Origin: Zygnema cylindricum
Lineage: Eukaryota; Streptophyta; Zygnematophyceae; Zygnematales; Zygnemataceae
DNA length: 64,000 nt
Assembly: GCA_037447655.1 (NCBI GenBank)
Contig: JBBHKE010001946.1
Span: 59,565 to 123,564 of the forward strand
Direction of reading: 5' to 3'
A model generated the notes under the pieces. That model was not told the DNA's origin and ran no database searches. It saw only the letters and a list, made by a program, of their open reading frames with translations. Shown one piece after another: positions 22,231 to 33,702 of the stretch (the stretch's first letter is position 1; the number at the start of each line of letters is the position of its first letter). The translations under genes were made by a program, and so were the position numbers.

Positions 22231-23190
22231 CGACCGGCTTCGAACTCCATTCCAAAGACAAATGACAATGATTCTGGTTCCATGATACGACCAAGTAAGG
22301 TGCAGCGTTGCCTCTCGGTGAGTCCCGGAGCAGTAGTGGTGCCTGAGATGAAATGTAAAGGATGTTCTCGTTCTGCAGCAGTAGGTTCTTCTAAGCTGCC
22401 TGTATGGGTATTTTGAAGCATGCCAGGCCCGTTATGTGAACATGTGTGAGAGTTTGGATATGCGACTAGTGTAGGAAGTGCACGTAGTGGCTGATCAAGG
22501 ATGTAAAGACAAAATGTAGGAGGACAATCTGTCTGAACACATGTCTGGACCTTATGAAAGGGAAGAAGTGCACACTGAATGGAAAGGTTAGGTGGTCTGA
22601 CAACGAAGTTAGCTTCTCGGAGCCGGCACATGTCCACAAGGTTAGTCCACTTGGAACGAACCTCGTGGGCTACCGAGCCGTGGCGTGCGACATCTATGAT
22701 CACTAGCGGTCCAATTAAAGATTCAATGCGTTTGTAATCAAGAGAATCGTGGGTCGGGGGTCATTATAAGTTGCGACGTTTTCTAAGACGTATCTAAAAG
22801 GACGATTCAGTGTTTGAAAAAAATGGATAAGCCGCACTACCTCAAAGAACAGTTTAGTACGACTATCTGCAAGACCTTAGCCCTTCCCGGCCCTAAACAT
22901 ACCCTGACATTCCCATCCGGCGAAAAGGAGATCGATCGGTTCTAGTTCCGACAAATGATGATTTCCTATTAGGCAAATATTTGTTGATTGCATGTCGTGA
23001 AAGGCGGACTGAGGTAAAAGGTGTGGATATTGTTCATGGAAGATTTGACACTGATGCAGCTGAGCGCGCCTAGCCAAAGGCTAATATCTACCGATTAATA
23101 ATGTTTAATAAAAAGCCCGTTCCGCAGGCAAGAGAGAAGTGAAGTACCGATTCCTGCAAAAAGGTCTAAGATAACGAGACCATTCGGGTG
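22231..23190 (-). pseudogene. Cytosine-5 DNA methyltransferase domain within gypsy pol (degenerate)
   Basis: The minus strand encodes, in the order of the C5-methyltransferase fold: LDLFAGIGTSLL (motif I, cofactor binding; 23130-23180), QYPHLLPQSAFHDM, PIDLLFAGWECQG (motif IV with the catalytic Cys at about 22907-22909; the Pro usual in PCQ is Glu), LADSRTKLFFEVVRL, YVLENV (motif VI, 22775-22783), GSVAHEVRSKWTNL (motif VIII-like), LRALPTLVAYP, EPTAAERE and GTTTAPGLTERQRCTLLG (motif X region). About 310 codons is a normal length for the domain. Stops (after KHY and after AGKG) and at least two frameshifts, one in the C-run near 22752-22756, disable it. The enzyme would methylate cytosine C5 in DNA. 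It sits in the pol frame between protease and reverse transcriptase. The exact DNMT subfamily is not resolved. Confidence 0.9.
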
Positions 23191-23975
23191 AGGTTGTAAA
23201 TTGACCGGTTTCCAATTAATGGGCACGAACCCAGAAGGATCTATTGTAATATAGGGTGGATCTGGAATACTAGATAAGGGAATTGGTATAGTAAATTTGT
23301 ATAGTTGGTCGAAATTTGAAAGGTCAATGATAAATCCGGGTGTACTAAATAATTATGGTAATCCCGGGGGATCTAGTGAGATTTCGTCCGCTGTTAGAGA
23401 TTCAAGGATGTCTCCACCTATGCCAACTGTGACATAGGCTGGCAATATCAGCGCAAAATAGGCCGTAGTGGGCATGGGCTGCCGGGCCGAGATAAGGGGT
23501 TAGCAAATTTTACGTTCCGGGAAGTTGTTCGGTCTATACGAAAATGTTTGATCATGCATATCAACCCCCCCGCCCCACTCGGAAAATAACGTCTTGACCG
23601 ACCAAGCATTCATAGTCACTACACTTGGTGACCAACGCGTGAGCATATATTTCTGCAAAATCCGTCGCTGACTGACTGTGAAACTGAAAAGAGATTCGTT
23701 CTATCGTAATACTGAGGACTAGCTCTGTGGTACCCGCGGAAGTCAACAGACGTGTGGTAGTGGGTTGTAGCTTATCTGCTGTAAGACCTATTTTGATGGC
23801 AAACTCATAACCAAGGATAATTGGCTTTGTGCTTGTACCCATGAGAGGAAGTACCAGAGCAAACCCATTAAGTGTGAACACGCCCAATTTGTTATCTAAA
23901 AAACTGATGTGAGGAGTGAGGCTAGAACGCTCTTGAAGAGTAATAGCTTGAAGGGAGAGAGCATTACGATGGTTT
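23191..23975 (-). pseudogene. Gypsy protease region joined to the methyltransferase
   Basis: Minus-strand KPIILGYEFAIKIGL followed by ECLVGQDVIF has the layout of a Ty3/gypsy aspartic protease. The active-site Asp-Thr/Ser-Gly-Ala is not intact: the aligned residues read MGTST. A seven-C run at about 23565-23571 shifts the frame. Beyond it, one frame with two stops runs from VDMHDQTFSYRPNN through ITIDPSGFVPINWKPVN directly into methyltransferase motif I, showing a single fused polyprotein. Confidence 0.75.
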
Positions 23976-25882
23976 TGTCATGCTTGTAATGCAATTGCTG
24001 AAGGAGTGAGATCTACAGATTTTTCGTTGCTATCCAACTCGGGGAGCATGGTGGACAGGATTGACAAATGTTCTTTGGCCTTATAGGTGTCTTGTATGCT
24101 CCTCTCTAGGATTGTTAATGCTTCATTGGTGATGTTAGAGGCCGCTTGTGGAATAGGTGTGCGGGGTTCTTTAGCAAATGATAGTGGGATACGCGTGTTA
24201 ATGGATTTTGACTCGCGATTATGATCGGGAGTCCCTTTAAGCTGAGCAGCGCGCTGTTGAACAGTGGGCTCTCGAAGAGATCGCTCAGCAAAAGAGGGCA
24301 TATGGACCACAGTTCGAGCCATTCCAGTTAATTGCGGTTTGACCTGTGCAATAAGCGCGACAAATTGCTCCTTCATCATGGCTGCCACAGTAGCCTGCAT
24401 TTCGGCTTTTTCTTGGTCCCTGCTGCTGATTTTTGGAGGGCTGTCTTTCTCTACCCCTTTGGGTGGAGTGACCAATTTTGCCGAGCCAGGAGGTATACTG
24501 CCGTTTTTTATTTGATTTTGATAACTGAAATCACGATTTTTAATGTGGCATCGATGTACTTAATGACTTGTTTGATTACAATGAAAACACGTGGTGGTCT
24601 TATCCGGAAAACTGCGTGCGTCGTGATCAGTGTTACCACATCGAAAGCATATACGAACACCAGGGTTTGTTGGTAATGTTCCCATGGCTGGAGCCTTTGG
24701 AGGTCTCGGATTAGGCCATGGGTTGCGTGGATTAGGATTAGGATTCGGCTTGGCATTAGGAGAAGATTTAGGTCACTCGTGAGTGTCCCACCAGCTGGTC
24801 TGCATTTCATACCGTACGGCATATTCTGCAGCCTGCTCGAAAGTAAATTTGAGGCCATATGCCACAGTCAAATGGCTTTGAATGAAACGTCGAGATTGGG
24901 TGGGAAATTGCCCCACAAATTTCTGAACTACCTTTGCGTATGACATGAGATCTGGCTGTGCTACACGTTATGTTTCCATACGTGCTCGCAATGTCGGAGC
25001 GGTTTCGCCTGGGCGACGTTCGAAATTCATTAGTTCTTTAACCTGATCGAGATTCTGCATTCGGTACTCTTCTTGTAATAAACTGAAGACAAATGATACC
25101 AGGTCCCTTAGAGGAACCAGAATTGCACGGCGAGCTGGAATTGCTTCTCGAGCCGCAACGGCGAACTGATGAGGGACCTCAAGTATTTCAGGTGAAATTT
25201 CGTTACCTACAGAATCATAAACTGCGGGTACTGCAGCTTGGAAAAGAATTTATGGACTGTTTGTTATGGCTAAAGATTTAGAATATGCGGGTGCCGTTTT
25301 TGTCATAGCACAAATTGCCGCATATTTCTGTGTATATAGAGATAGGGCAGATCCTCTAAGATATCGCCCAAGTAACGAAAAAAAAACCCGTAAATCATAA
25401 CGGTCTTGTTACCGAAATGCGAGATCGCGCATCTCGATATCAAAAAGCATGCAAAAATGTGACAAGGACATAGTGTCATTTAGACCCGAAAAACAAAAGT
25501 GATTTCTACCTCCTCCGGTGTGTATGGACGAGGCCATATCCACAAAAAAAGAATCGGAGTTAGTGTGTATATTTCCGCCCAAAGGAAAAAACGAAGGCGG
25601 TAGATTTAGATCCCGGATATAAAGGGAGTCTATGTCCGAATCTTTCCCCCAGCTATGGGAATAGGACGAAAAGACAAATGATGTAGATCTATATATGGTG
25701 GTTGTACCTGATCTAGAGTCGGGTGAACGCGTTAGCTGAGACTGAGCTGTATGACCAGTATAACCTAGAAACTGGATAGGAGGTGAGCTGGCGGGAATCA
25801 AATCCTGGTCGGGTCTACGGTAAAGACTGGAGCTTCTAGTGGTACCAACTGGAAACGGTAAATTGTTCCAGTCTGTTGGCAT
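23976..25882 (-). pseudogene. Gag of the methyltransferase-gypsy element
   Basis: A 157-codon minus-strand frame starting at 25882 (MPTDWNNLPF) is the likely gag N-terminus. The middle (about 25400-24860) is frameshifted. Near 24650-24540 two zinc knuckles follow one another: CFRCGNTDHDARSF, with the last Cys replaced by Phe, and CFHCNQTSH, then a stop, then VHRC, which keeps all four ligands. A 165-codon Gln/Ala/Glu-rich frame (24475-23978) then leads through one TGA, in frame, into the protease. Gag would form the particle and bind RNA. Confidence 0.75.
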
Positions 25883-27072
25883 GTAAACAGACAGTCGTCG
25901 TATCCGGATGCAACTAGATTCCAGACCCTACTCAAGGTCAGTGTGCAAATGCCCACTGCCAGAACTAATAATCAAATCACACAAGAAGTCTTCAAATTCA
26001 CGCAAACAGACACCTACGCAAACAGGCACCCCCATAAACGATTTGATCTATTGTGTTACACCATAGATAGTCTAATCGTGAACACCCTTAACAAGGTTGT
26101 GAACAGCCAGATCTAAGCAATACCACAATAAGTCACTTCAAGCCACTCCAAGAAGAAACATGTCACCTATGCAAGGCCACTTGTGGCCAGACTTAATAAA
26201 ACAGGAAACTATTCAAGGCCCACAAGGCCAAATGTAGTAAAACAGGAAACTATCCAAGGCCCACAATGACAGATGTAATAAAACATGAAATTATCCAGGC
26301 CCAACAAGGCCAGATGTAATAGACAAGAAGTTGTTATCCAAGACCACTCATGGTCAGATCTAATGAAAATCCAACCACAATGCCTATGCGGAAAGGAAGG
26401 CACAGCCTTCGGTCGGATCTTAACCCCTCTAGGTTACCGCGCTTAACAACCTATCACGCGCCTGCAACCACAAGGACCTGACTACTCACCTGGAGCGATA
26501 TGTAAGGTCTCCTAGTGATGCTCCAACCTCCCTCCAATTCCGGATTGTCGAGAAAAGATCACAGCTCAAAATACCAACGTAGTTAGTAGCCTGTTAGGGC
26601 ACACGTATCACCACTATGCCACGCTCTGCCCGTCTATAAAGCAATGATAATTTTCGTGATAATTCGCGCAACCTAATGTATATATATATATATATATATT
26701 TAAATATTTGAGGGTTTTTTTTTTAAGTTTTATTATGTTATAAGTTTTTAAGTTTTCTAGGTGTTCTTAGTGAGTTAATGCGGTAGGAAGAAAGAAGAGA
26801 AAACGATACCAGAAAGTTCAACAATCTCAGATTCAAAAACTCAAAAACGAACTAGACAACAAATAAATTGAAGCAAAGCATAACAGAAATATTTGTTTTT
26901 TTTTTCTTTAATTACAACAAATTCAGAACAAACTAGAAAGGAAGAAAAGAATTGACACAAGGAATAAAGAAAATTAGAAAGATAACAAATTATATAAAGT
27001 AAAAATAAAGAAACCAATTGACAACAGGAATAAAGAAAATTAGAAATAAAACAAATTAAGTGCGAGAATATT
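25883..27072 (-). other. 5' leader of the methyltransferase-gypsy element
   Basis: About 1.2 kb separates the 5' LTR (from 27073) and the gag start. It holds a 41-bp tandem repeat (26190-26330), a TA run (about 26679-26699) and a directly repeated purine-rich unit around AAGAAAATTAGAAA (about 26949 and 27016). No tRNA-complementary primer site was recognised next to the LTR. The minus sequence there starts AATATTCTCGCAC. Confidence 0.6.
26190..26330. repeat. 41-bp tandem repeat in the gypsy leader
   Basis: TAATAAAACAGGAAACTATT, TAGTAAAACAGGAAACTATC and TAATAAAACATGAAATTATC start at 26194, 26235 and 26276. Each is followed by AGGCCCA-type sequence. That gives about three and a half imperfect units. 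Confidence 0.85.
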
Positions 27073-28252
27073 TGCGACAGTAGCAACTAGGCCTTGAAGT
27101 CTTTTAATATTCTCTACAGGAGTCCAACCAACAGACAAGAACCCTTCCTTAGCTGGACGAAAGAGCCGAGATAGCCGGTATTCCCACAAAGTCAGACAGG
27201 ACTGGAGCTAGACTACAATGTAAGCGCTCTGACAGCAAGTAAACACCAAGTCCACAGACGCAATTCAACAACCACAGCACGTAGAAGGCAATCTGGAGGG
27301 AAACCTTGCAGGCTTGCGCCGGTAGATTAGGTAAGGTCTTAGTACAAAGAGAAGGAGAACCTCAGAGACAATTACTAGCATGAAACTATGTGTCTGAAAA
27401 AGGAAAAACCCTAACTCAAAAACTAGCCTGGCACTAAATATTTAGGTGAAACCCTAACGATAGAGTTCGACAAATCGCGAGAATAATGCTTGCCAGAAAA
27501 CGACAACCTTCCAATGTTGGATTCCCGTACTTAATTTGCAAAAGTTCTTTTATTGCCAAATGGCATTTATCCTATGCTTTCACTAATCCGTACGGCTACA
27601 CTAATTCCTACATGTCTTTGATCAGGCACGTTTCTATGTTCAAACGTTGCCAGTTTGTAGAGACGACCGCTACGTGGCCGCCTCAGAATGCCTTATATCT
27701 ACACCTCGAGGATGAAAACCCTCCCTAAGCTAAGCAAAAATAATGCATGAACCTCCAAGGGTTCATGACTTCAAACACCTTTCAGGTTTGGAACCGTTTG
27801 AATTCCTGACATCTGATGCCGTACCGTGGTCTAGTTCCATGCTGATTTTACATTGCGATCCCGCGCTGCCGTACGGAAGTATAATCCGACCTTTGTCCCG
27901 TACGTATCTCCAGTTGTACTCTCGGATATGAAACTGTCACGTCACGGAAACTTCAAGTAGTATACAAATAAATAATAATGCTCGCCGACGTCTTACGGCA
28001 TGACAGTTGTCATGTATGACGGTACAATTGTGAATAACATGCATCACATCCAACTTGGGTCGCCGATTATCACTAGAAAATGAATGATCATTACATATTT
28101 ACAGTATTCGCGACCACCACCGGAGTACGAAACATTTATACAACAAGAAATCATAAATGAGTATGCCCACAAAAACAAAACATTATAAACACATGGACTA
28201 AGCAAGAAAAAAAATGACAAAGGAAGGTGAGACAACGAAAGATGGAATTTAC
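27073..28252 (-). repeat. 5' LTR of the methyltransferase-gypsy element
   Basis: It corresponds base for base, with no length change, to 16511-17690 (offset 10562). Divergence is patchy: few differences at 27073-27740, many at about 27742-27962, and none seen beyond. The high border has the same inferred uncertainty as the 3' LTR. The sequence upstream on the coding strand is another integrase copy, so this LTR is shared by two tandem units. Confidence 0.65.
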
Positions 28253-29944
28253 CCCCCAACTCCTTAGCCTGCAGAGGTGGTGCGCGGGAGGTGGGAAGGA
28301 CAGGCGGTAGGTCGCGACATCCGTGGCAAAACCACTGTCGAACCGGGATAGTGTGCAGAGGTGGAACCAAACACTACATATGGAATCCCAGATTGCAAAA
28401 GTCACAGAGGAGCATTGTTGTTTCTCCATCAGATCGCCGGCATAACTAACACTTAGTGGCCTCGGTAATCGGCATCCGCCACGGGTCCATGATGTGGGAA
28501 AGATCGAGAAGATAGCAGGGGGCACAATTTTTTGAATGCTCCCGCAAAGTTCGCGTGTCGGCCCCTTGTAGGATTAATAATCCATTTGAGTCAATTTTTG
28601 TTATCCTCAAAATGTGAGCTGAAACATCAGTGTCGAGTGTGTCAAAAGTTTGCCGTCGCAAATAAACCTAACCCCCCACCAGAAAGGGTTTTTGTTGTGG
28701 CCGACAGCTGCCACTGCGAGTCGTTGCAAACCGTAAGGAGTCGTGATGTTGGGCAATCTACAAATTTTCAAAAGCCATGGGCATTTCTCTAGCGAAATGC
28801 AACGCTCGGTTGGTTAGTTCTTCCAAAAATAGAGAATCAGACATAAGAAAGTAGAGGTAAGCTCGCAGCTTTCTGTACATTCCTACCTAGTAGTGGTTTC
28901 GACCAAACAACACATAATAGGGGTTGAAATTTGCCAGACTGGCCTGTACAGACATGTGATAACCCATGAAAATATATCCCAATGATTCATCCCACACCGT
29001 AATCTCTTTTTCTAAGCAATGTTTACGCAAAGCACGCGTAAAGGTTTGTACAGCTCTCTCTACCAAACCGCCTGCTTGAGGATGATCTCGACTCGTCCGC
29101 CGATGATCGATTAACGCCTCGTCTAGCATCTCTTGATATTCGCCGCGGAACTCGGTTCCTTGGTCGGTAAGTACTCTTGCGGGGGCTCCATATCGGAGGA
29201 GCACATGCTCTTTGAAAGCTGTAGTGGTGAGTTTGGCAGTTTTCTGCGAGAGGGCCACAACTTCCACCCATTTGCTGAAATTTTCGATCATAATCATAAT
29301 GTATTACTTGCCCCTTCGAGAAATTGGAAAGGGACCTGCCAAGTCACACGACCATTTGTAGAAGAGCCCTTGAATAGGCAAGGGTTGAAGGATGGTTTGC
29401 CGGTTAGAAAACGGGGTTTGTAGCCGGTCACATGTGTTGCATTCTTGCAACACAACCACCACATCAGCATGCATGCCGGACCACCAATACCGTGCCTGTA
29501 CCAAACTCAAAGTCCGTTTGGTGCCATAGTGTCCAAGGTCAGTATGAATTTGGTTGATAAGTGATAGTCGTTCCGCCGCCGAGGGACATGCAAGTGACTT
29601 CCATCTCAGAGAAGACGAACAAGTGAGCCCCCTATCTAAAAGTAACTTTGGGCTCTCTTACGAACACGCTCCTCTTCTATGGGTAGGGTGCCCGCCCGGA
29701 AAGACTGAGTAGATAGAAAAAGAATTAAAGCACTGCCCCGCCATGGATCGTGTTCAGTTTTGTGGTTTGTAGGTGCTGCAAAATTGTAAATCAGATGTGC
29801 TCCAACTGATAAGGCGACAACTGATTCGTCATCAAAATCTTGTCGTACACCATTATTATTGGAGTGGGGCAAAGGGTTCTTGGAGAGACCGTCGGCATTC
29901 AAACTGAGAAGCTCTGGTCGATGGATTATTTCCATGTCATATTC
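28253..29944 (-). pseudogene. Gypsy integrase and RNase H end, upstream tandem copy (truncated)
   Basis: It is near-identical to 17691-19382, with one clear difference (CCAAATATAG versus CCAAAAATAG near 28827). It carries the same zinc-binding module, the same Asp, Asp, Glu core and the same internal stop. It breaks off within the RNase H end block (MEIIHRPELLS) at 29944, where unrelated sequence begins. It is the 3' part of a second unit lying head to tail with the main element. Confidence 0.9.
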
Positions 29945-30294
29945 CATATTGAGACTTACTGATTTATTTATATTTATTTTTAACATGATTATTGTCGGCG
30001 CGTCAAGATTCTCCAAACTTTTGGGCGACAACGTCGACCGTCCGATTACGTGTTTTTGAAGCAATCGGTCACATCGTCCAGTGATTAGTTACTCTCATCT
30101 GGAGGAGAGTCATCAATCACCGGACGTGTTAAATGTTTATACGTGGAAAGGTGACGTACGGGCCGCGCGCCTTCAGACAGGCGGGAATCAAATCCAACGA
30201 AAACCACCAAGAAAAATCTTTGTTGAAAAATGTGTCGTGACACTTTCTCCACGATCCGCTGACATACAAATTTTATGGTGCCACGACGAAACAC
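29945..30294 (+). mobile_element. PIF/Harbinger-like element, left remainder
   Basis: From about 29985 it resembles 45560-45880 at moderate identity; compare GATTCTCCAAACTT with GATTCTCTAGACTT and CACCGGACGTGTT with ACTGGACGCGTGTT. The outer left end was lost at the gypsy breakpoint 29944. The right part continues at 31256 after a solo LTR. Confidence 0.55.
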
Positions 30295-31250
30295 GGTTGG
30301 TTTCAAAGCTTTATCCTCAGTAGATAAGGCTGTGAGGGGAGGTTTATAACTTAGACTATTTTTGGGTCCTTGAAGTTGTAATACTTACCTTGTATAGTGT
30401 GACAGTAGAAGAGTAACTCTGAGTGTAGCGTACGGTCTGATAGACACGCGTCTGTATGAGAAACAATACAGAAAAGGCGGAATGAATCTTGACACATGTA
30501 ACACATCGAACGAAGTCAAACCGGCGCATCGGACGGACGAAAAGGAATACCGGACATCTGGGAAAGCAAGTGTGAAGAATAAATATAGGACGTCGATTTG
30601 AACTGAACTAACGGTTACGATTTAAGTGTGGACCACAGGTGACGAAGTACTCCGTAAGCACTCCAAATATTCGTACAAGATTAACCACAACCGGTTGGAC
30701 TTATTTTACTACTGCTGACTAAGCAGCAACATTGGGTGTACGGCATCAAATGAAGAAAACCTGAACAAACGTTTTCTGGAGTTTAGCGAATTTAAATTTA
30801 GTGTGACACTGCTCAATTTAGGTTAGTGGAAAAAGAGATTTTTTGGAAGTACCTTAGGTACTCTGTCGTACTATAGTACAGCACGACTATTCAATCTGAT
30901 TGGTCAAAAGGATCAGTAGATAGACACTCAGTGTATAAAAGTTTAGGACTTAGAAACATTTAATTAACCAGTTTTGAGATAATGCAAATTTGAATGCAGT
31001 TTTTGTGAAAATTGCAGATGTCATATCTTATGGTTTACTGGTTCAATTGTGCTGTAATTTTGGGAATTGAGAGTGTGTATACTGGTGATATTGTATGCTG
31101 AATTTGGTGTAATTTGTAACTGTGGATGAGGTTTTATAGTGAGTGAAACATCAGTGTTTGATTGGGTTCTTGGTTAGCTTCTGTGTAAGTTATGTCTTAT
31201 TCTACCACTATTGCTGCAGCTCCACCTGTACCGGTAGTCATAGAACAACA
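30295..31250 (+). repeat. Solo LTR of the copia-2 family
   Basis: The start GGTTGGTTTCAAAGCTTT is a degenerate form of the copia-2 LTR start. The end CCGGTAGTCATAGAACAACA matches the copia-2 LTR end. AACAC flanks both sides (30290-30294 and 31251-31255). Near its end an ATG (31192) opens a 20-codon frame, MSYSTTIAAAPPVPVVIEQ, that aligns with the first residues of copia-2 gag. Confidence 0.85.
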
Positions 31251-31255
31251 AACAC

Positions 31256-31537
31256 AAACGATAAAATAGCTACAAAAAATACAAAACACGAACGTACAAA
31301 TTGTACATTCACGTAATTTAATTTCGCGACCGGATGTACGTATATAGACCAGATATTGTGCTTTTGGAATCTTTGACTGCTCGTCATTAGAACATGAACC
31401 TACGTGCGTCCAATCGAAAGAAAGCACGTGCGCGATAGATTCCATTGCTGACACGGCCTGATGGAGAAGTGAACAAAGTATTACTGCCAGTAAACGTTTC
31501 CGTACGATTACTGTCGGCGCCTGATGGAGGGTTACCC
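31256..31537 (+). mobile_element. PIF/Harbinger-like element, right end
   Basis: It ends CTGATGGAGGGTTACCC, followed by TAA. The last 120 bp match 46110-46235, including TTACTGCCAGTAAACG and CGTACGATTACTG. It is the right end of the element whose left remainder lies at 29945-30294. Confidence 0.75.
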
Positions 31538-32010
31538 TAAGAATTTGATATTTTTCAAAAAAAAAGTGCATTCTAATTTCGACGTTTATGCTTATTTAGG
31601 AACAACAAAAATGGAATATTCTCCGTACTATTATATACATTAGTATATGTATTGGTACAAAATATTAGAAATTGTACGCCGTCGCGAATTTAAAATATCT
31701 GTAGATGCTATACTAATTTACGTGTCACACTAATCCTGTTTTTTTGAGCGCACGTTCCAATGCGTGCGGGTCTGATTTAATTTTTTTTTTGTAAATTCTC
31801 ACTTGAAAAGGTACAGTTATGTACGGTCTGACATAGACCGTACACCACACTATTTATATATTAGTGTAATTTCGGGCTTTACTTTATTTTGTAAGGTACC
31901 ATAATTAACGTCAAGGAAAAATTAAAATCATGTATCCTATTCGATGAAAAAAATCAAAATTTTAAGAACCCAAATTAGTGACTTTGACACTAATAACGAT
32001 TCGCGGTGTA
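31538..32010 (+). mobile_element. Stowaway-like MITE, left end lost
   Basis: It starts inside the family body (TAAGAATTTGA, as in 14760-15302) exactly at the PIF-like insertion border and ends GACACTAATAACGATTCGCG, then GTGTA. It shares GTACGGTCTGACAT.GACCGTAC with the complete copy. The PIF-like element therefore inserted into this MITE. Confidence 0.75.
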
Positions 32011-33120
32011 CACCTCGAATCGTAATTAGAGAACTGAAAAAAAACAAAAAAAAAACAATTAGAGTAATGAACTCTACACCGCTAATCGTAATTAGAGTAA
32101 ATTACTCTAATTCGGTCGCTCGAAATTTCGACTCTTTCTCGTCAAATAGAGTAAATGATTCTAATTTTTTCATTATACTATTTAAGGTAAGGTTTACTTA
32201 ACGTTTTTAATTATAATATATGTTCGTTTTAAATAGTGTGGAGTACGGACGGCGTCCGACCGTGCAAAATTGTACTTTTATAAATAAAAAAGTACAAATA
32301 ATGATTTAATACAGGCCATTATCATGTAGCTGCGTTTTAACAAGCCGCATAGTGCAAACGTCATAGTGACGATAAACTGTACGTTTTGTCAGATTCTGTA
32401 CGAATACCTTATTTACAGTAGAGGATATTAGCTTGCCAAATTAGAGTACACCGCATAAATTAGAGTAAATTCCTTTTTGAAACAGTTCTATCACATAAAT
32501 TAGAGTAAATTACTCTAATTATTTTTTTCTCTTTTTTTACTCTAATTTTTTCATTACTCTAATTACGATGCGCGGTGTAGTTTATGTGATAGAAGTTTTT
32601 CACATAGGAAGTTTACTCTAATTTATTTAAGTATTCTATATTGGGTTATGTCGGCAATAATTATCCGCACTGAAATTATAAACACTAAATTACATAGTTG
32701 TACAAAATCTCTCATTCCATATATTTTTGACGTCATTATGACGTTAGGACTATTTGTCGCGCCGAATGTCAGTAAATGTTCACACTGACGACGATGCTGT
32801 TGATGGACGAGAGTTATGCGTATGGCTTTTTTTCGATGTGATTGATTTTTTGTTTAGTGCGATTTCCCGTGCGAGCGCGATTGTATTAAATCATTATTTG
32901 TACCGATTTACTTATAAAAATACAATTTTGCACGGTCGGACGTCTTCCATACACCACACTATTTAAAACAAACCTATATAATATTTTTTTACGCTAATTA
33001 AGCCCTACCTTAATTACAATAATGAATAAAATAGAATCATTCACTCTATTTGACGTGAAAGAGTCAAAATTTCGAGCGACCGAATTAGCGTTATTTACTC
33101 TAATTACGATTCGCAGTGTA
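32009..33120 (-). mobile_element. Stowaway-like MITE containing another MITE
   Basis: The ends TACACCTCGAATCGTAATTA and TAATTACGATTCGCAGTGTA form inverted repeats with TA borders. The element is split by a sister copy at 32075-32579 in opposite orientation. Its right half carries CGAGCGACCGAATTAGCG, the complement of the left-end block of the nested copy. Confidence 0.75.
32075..32579 (+). mobile_element. Stowaway-like MITE, complete, nested
   Basis: TACACCGCTAATCGTAATTA at the left and TAATTACGATGCGCGGTGTA at the right are flanked by TA. About 505 bp. It is the best complete example of the family whose halves lie at 4009-4403 and 13205-13314. Confidence 0.82.
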
Positions 33121-33123
33121 CAC

Positions 33124-33327
33124 TACACCGTGAATCGTTATTAGCCTTATGTATGCTATATCGGCATTCCAAAATTTTGACATTGATACCTTAAATATAA
33201 AAAATTACACTGTTTAAGGACGTGGACCATAATCTGACACGTATCCTGACACTAAATTAGAATGAATGACGCTAATTTTTTTCTTTACACTAATAATTTC
33301 TATATGCTAATAACCATTCAAGGTGTA
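33124..33327 (+). mobile_element. Short Stowaway-like MITE
   Basis: TACACCGTGAATCGTTATTA to TAATAACCATTCAAGGTGTA with TA borders, 204 bp. It is an inverted sister of 15892-16093. Confidence 0.8.
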
Positions 33328-33459
33328 ACGCAATCTCCACGTTCTGAAAAGCAAGAGAATCGAAAGAAGCTGGATATCTAAAATCTTAGGGTAACCTTCC
33401 ATCAAGCGAAAAGTGGGGTTGTTTACTAGAGAAAGTACCTTTCCGTACTAGGCCGTACT

Positions 33460-33702
33460 TGTTATATTTTGGAAAGCTTCAGAGCAGCGCAACAACTATA
33501 CAGACAGAGTAGCGCAGCTGCTATACAGCAGAGCAGCGCAGCAGCGAAGGTGCAACACAGACAAGACAACGCAACCACGATTATATTTGATATGGTCCGT
33601 ACGGACAACGCAGCGTCCGATATTCTTAATGTGATTCTGTACAGATAGAGCAACTGCGATAGATACGATTCTAGTAAACTTAGTAGGTAACTCAGTGGTA
33701 AC
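33460..33702 (+). repeat. copia-2 5' LTR, first part
   Basis: It starts TGTTATATTTTGGAAAGC after the target copy GTACT (33455-33459). It continues at 40145 after copia-1. It matches 44845-45085, with GCAGCGCAG-type short repeats. Confidence 0.93.

Noticed and set aside
22877-23077. The methyltransferase motifs as a chance match
   Set aside because: At least five separate motifs occur in the right order and spacing over about 940 bp, so chance is not credible, although the gene is broken.
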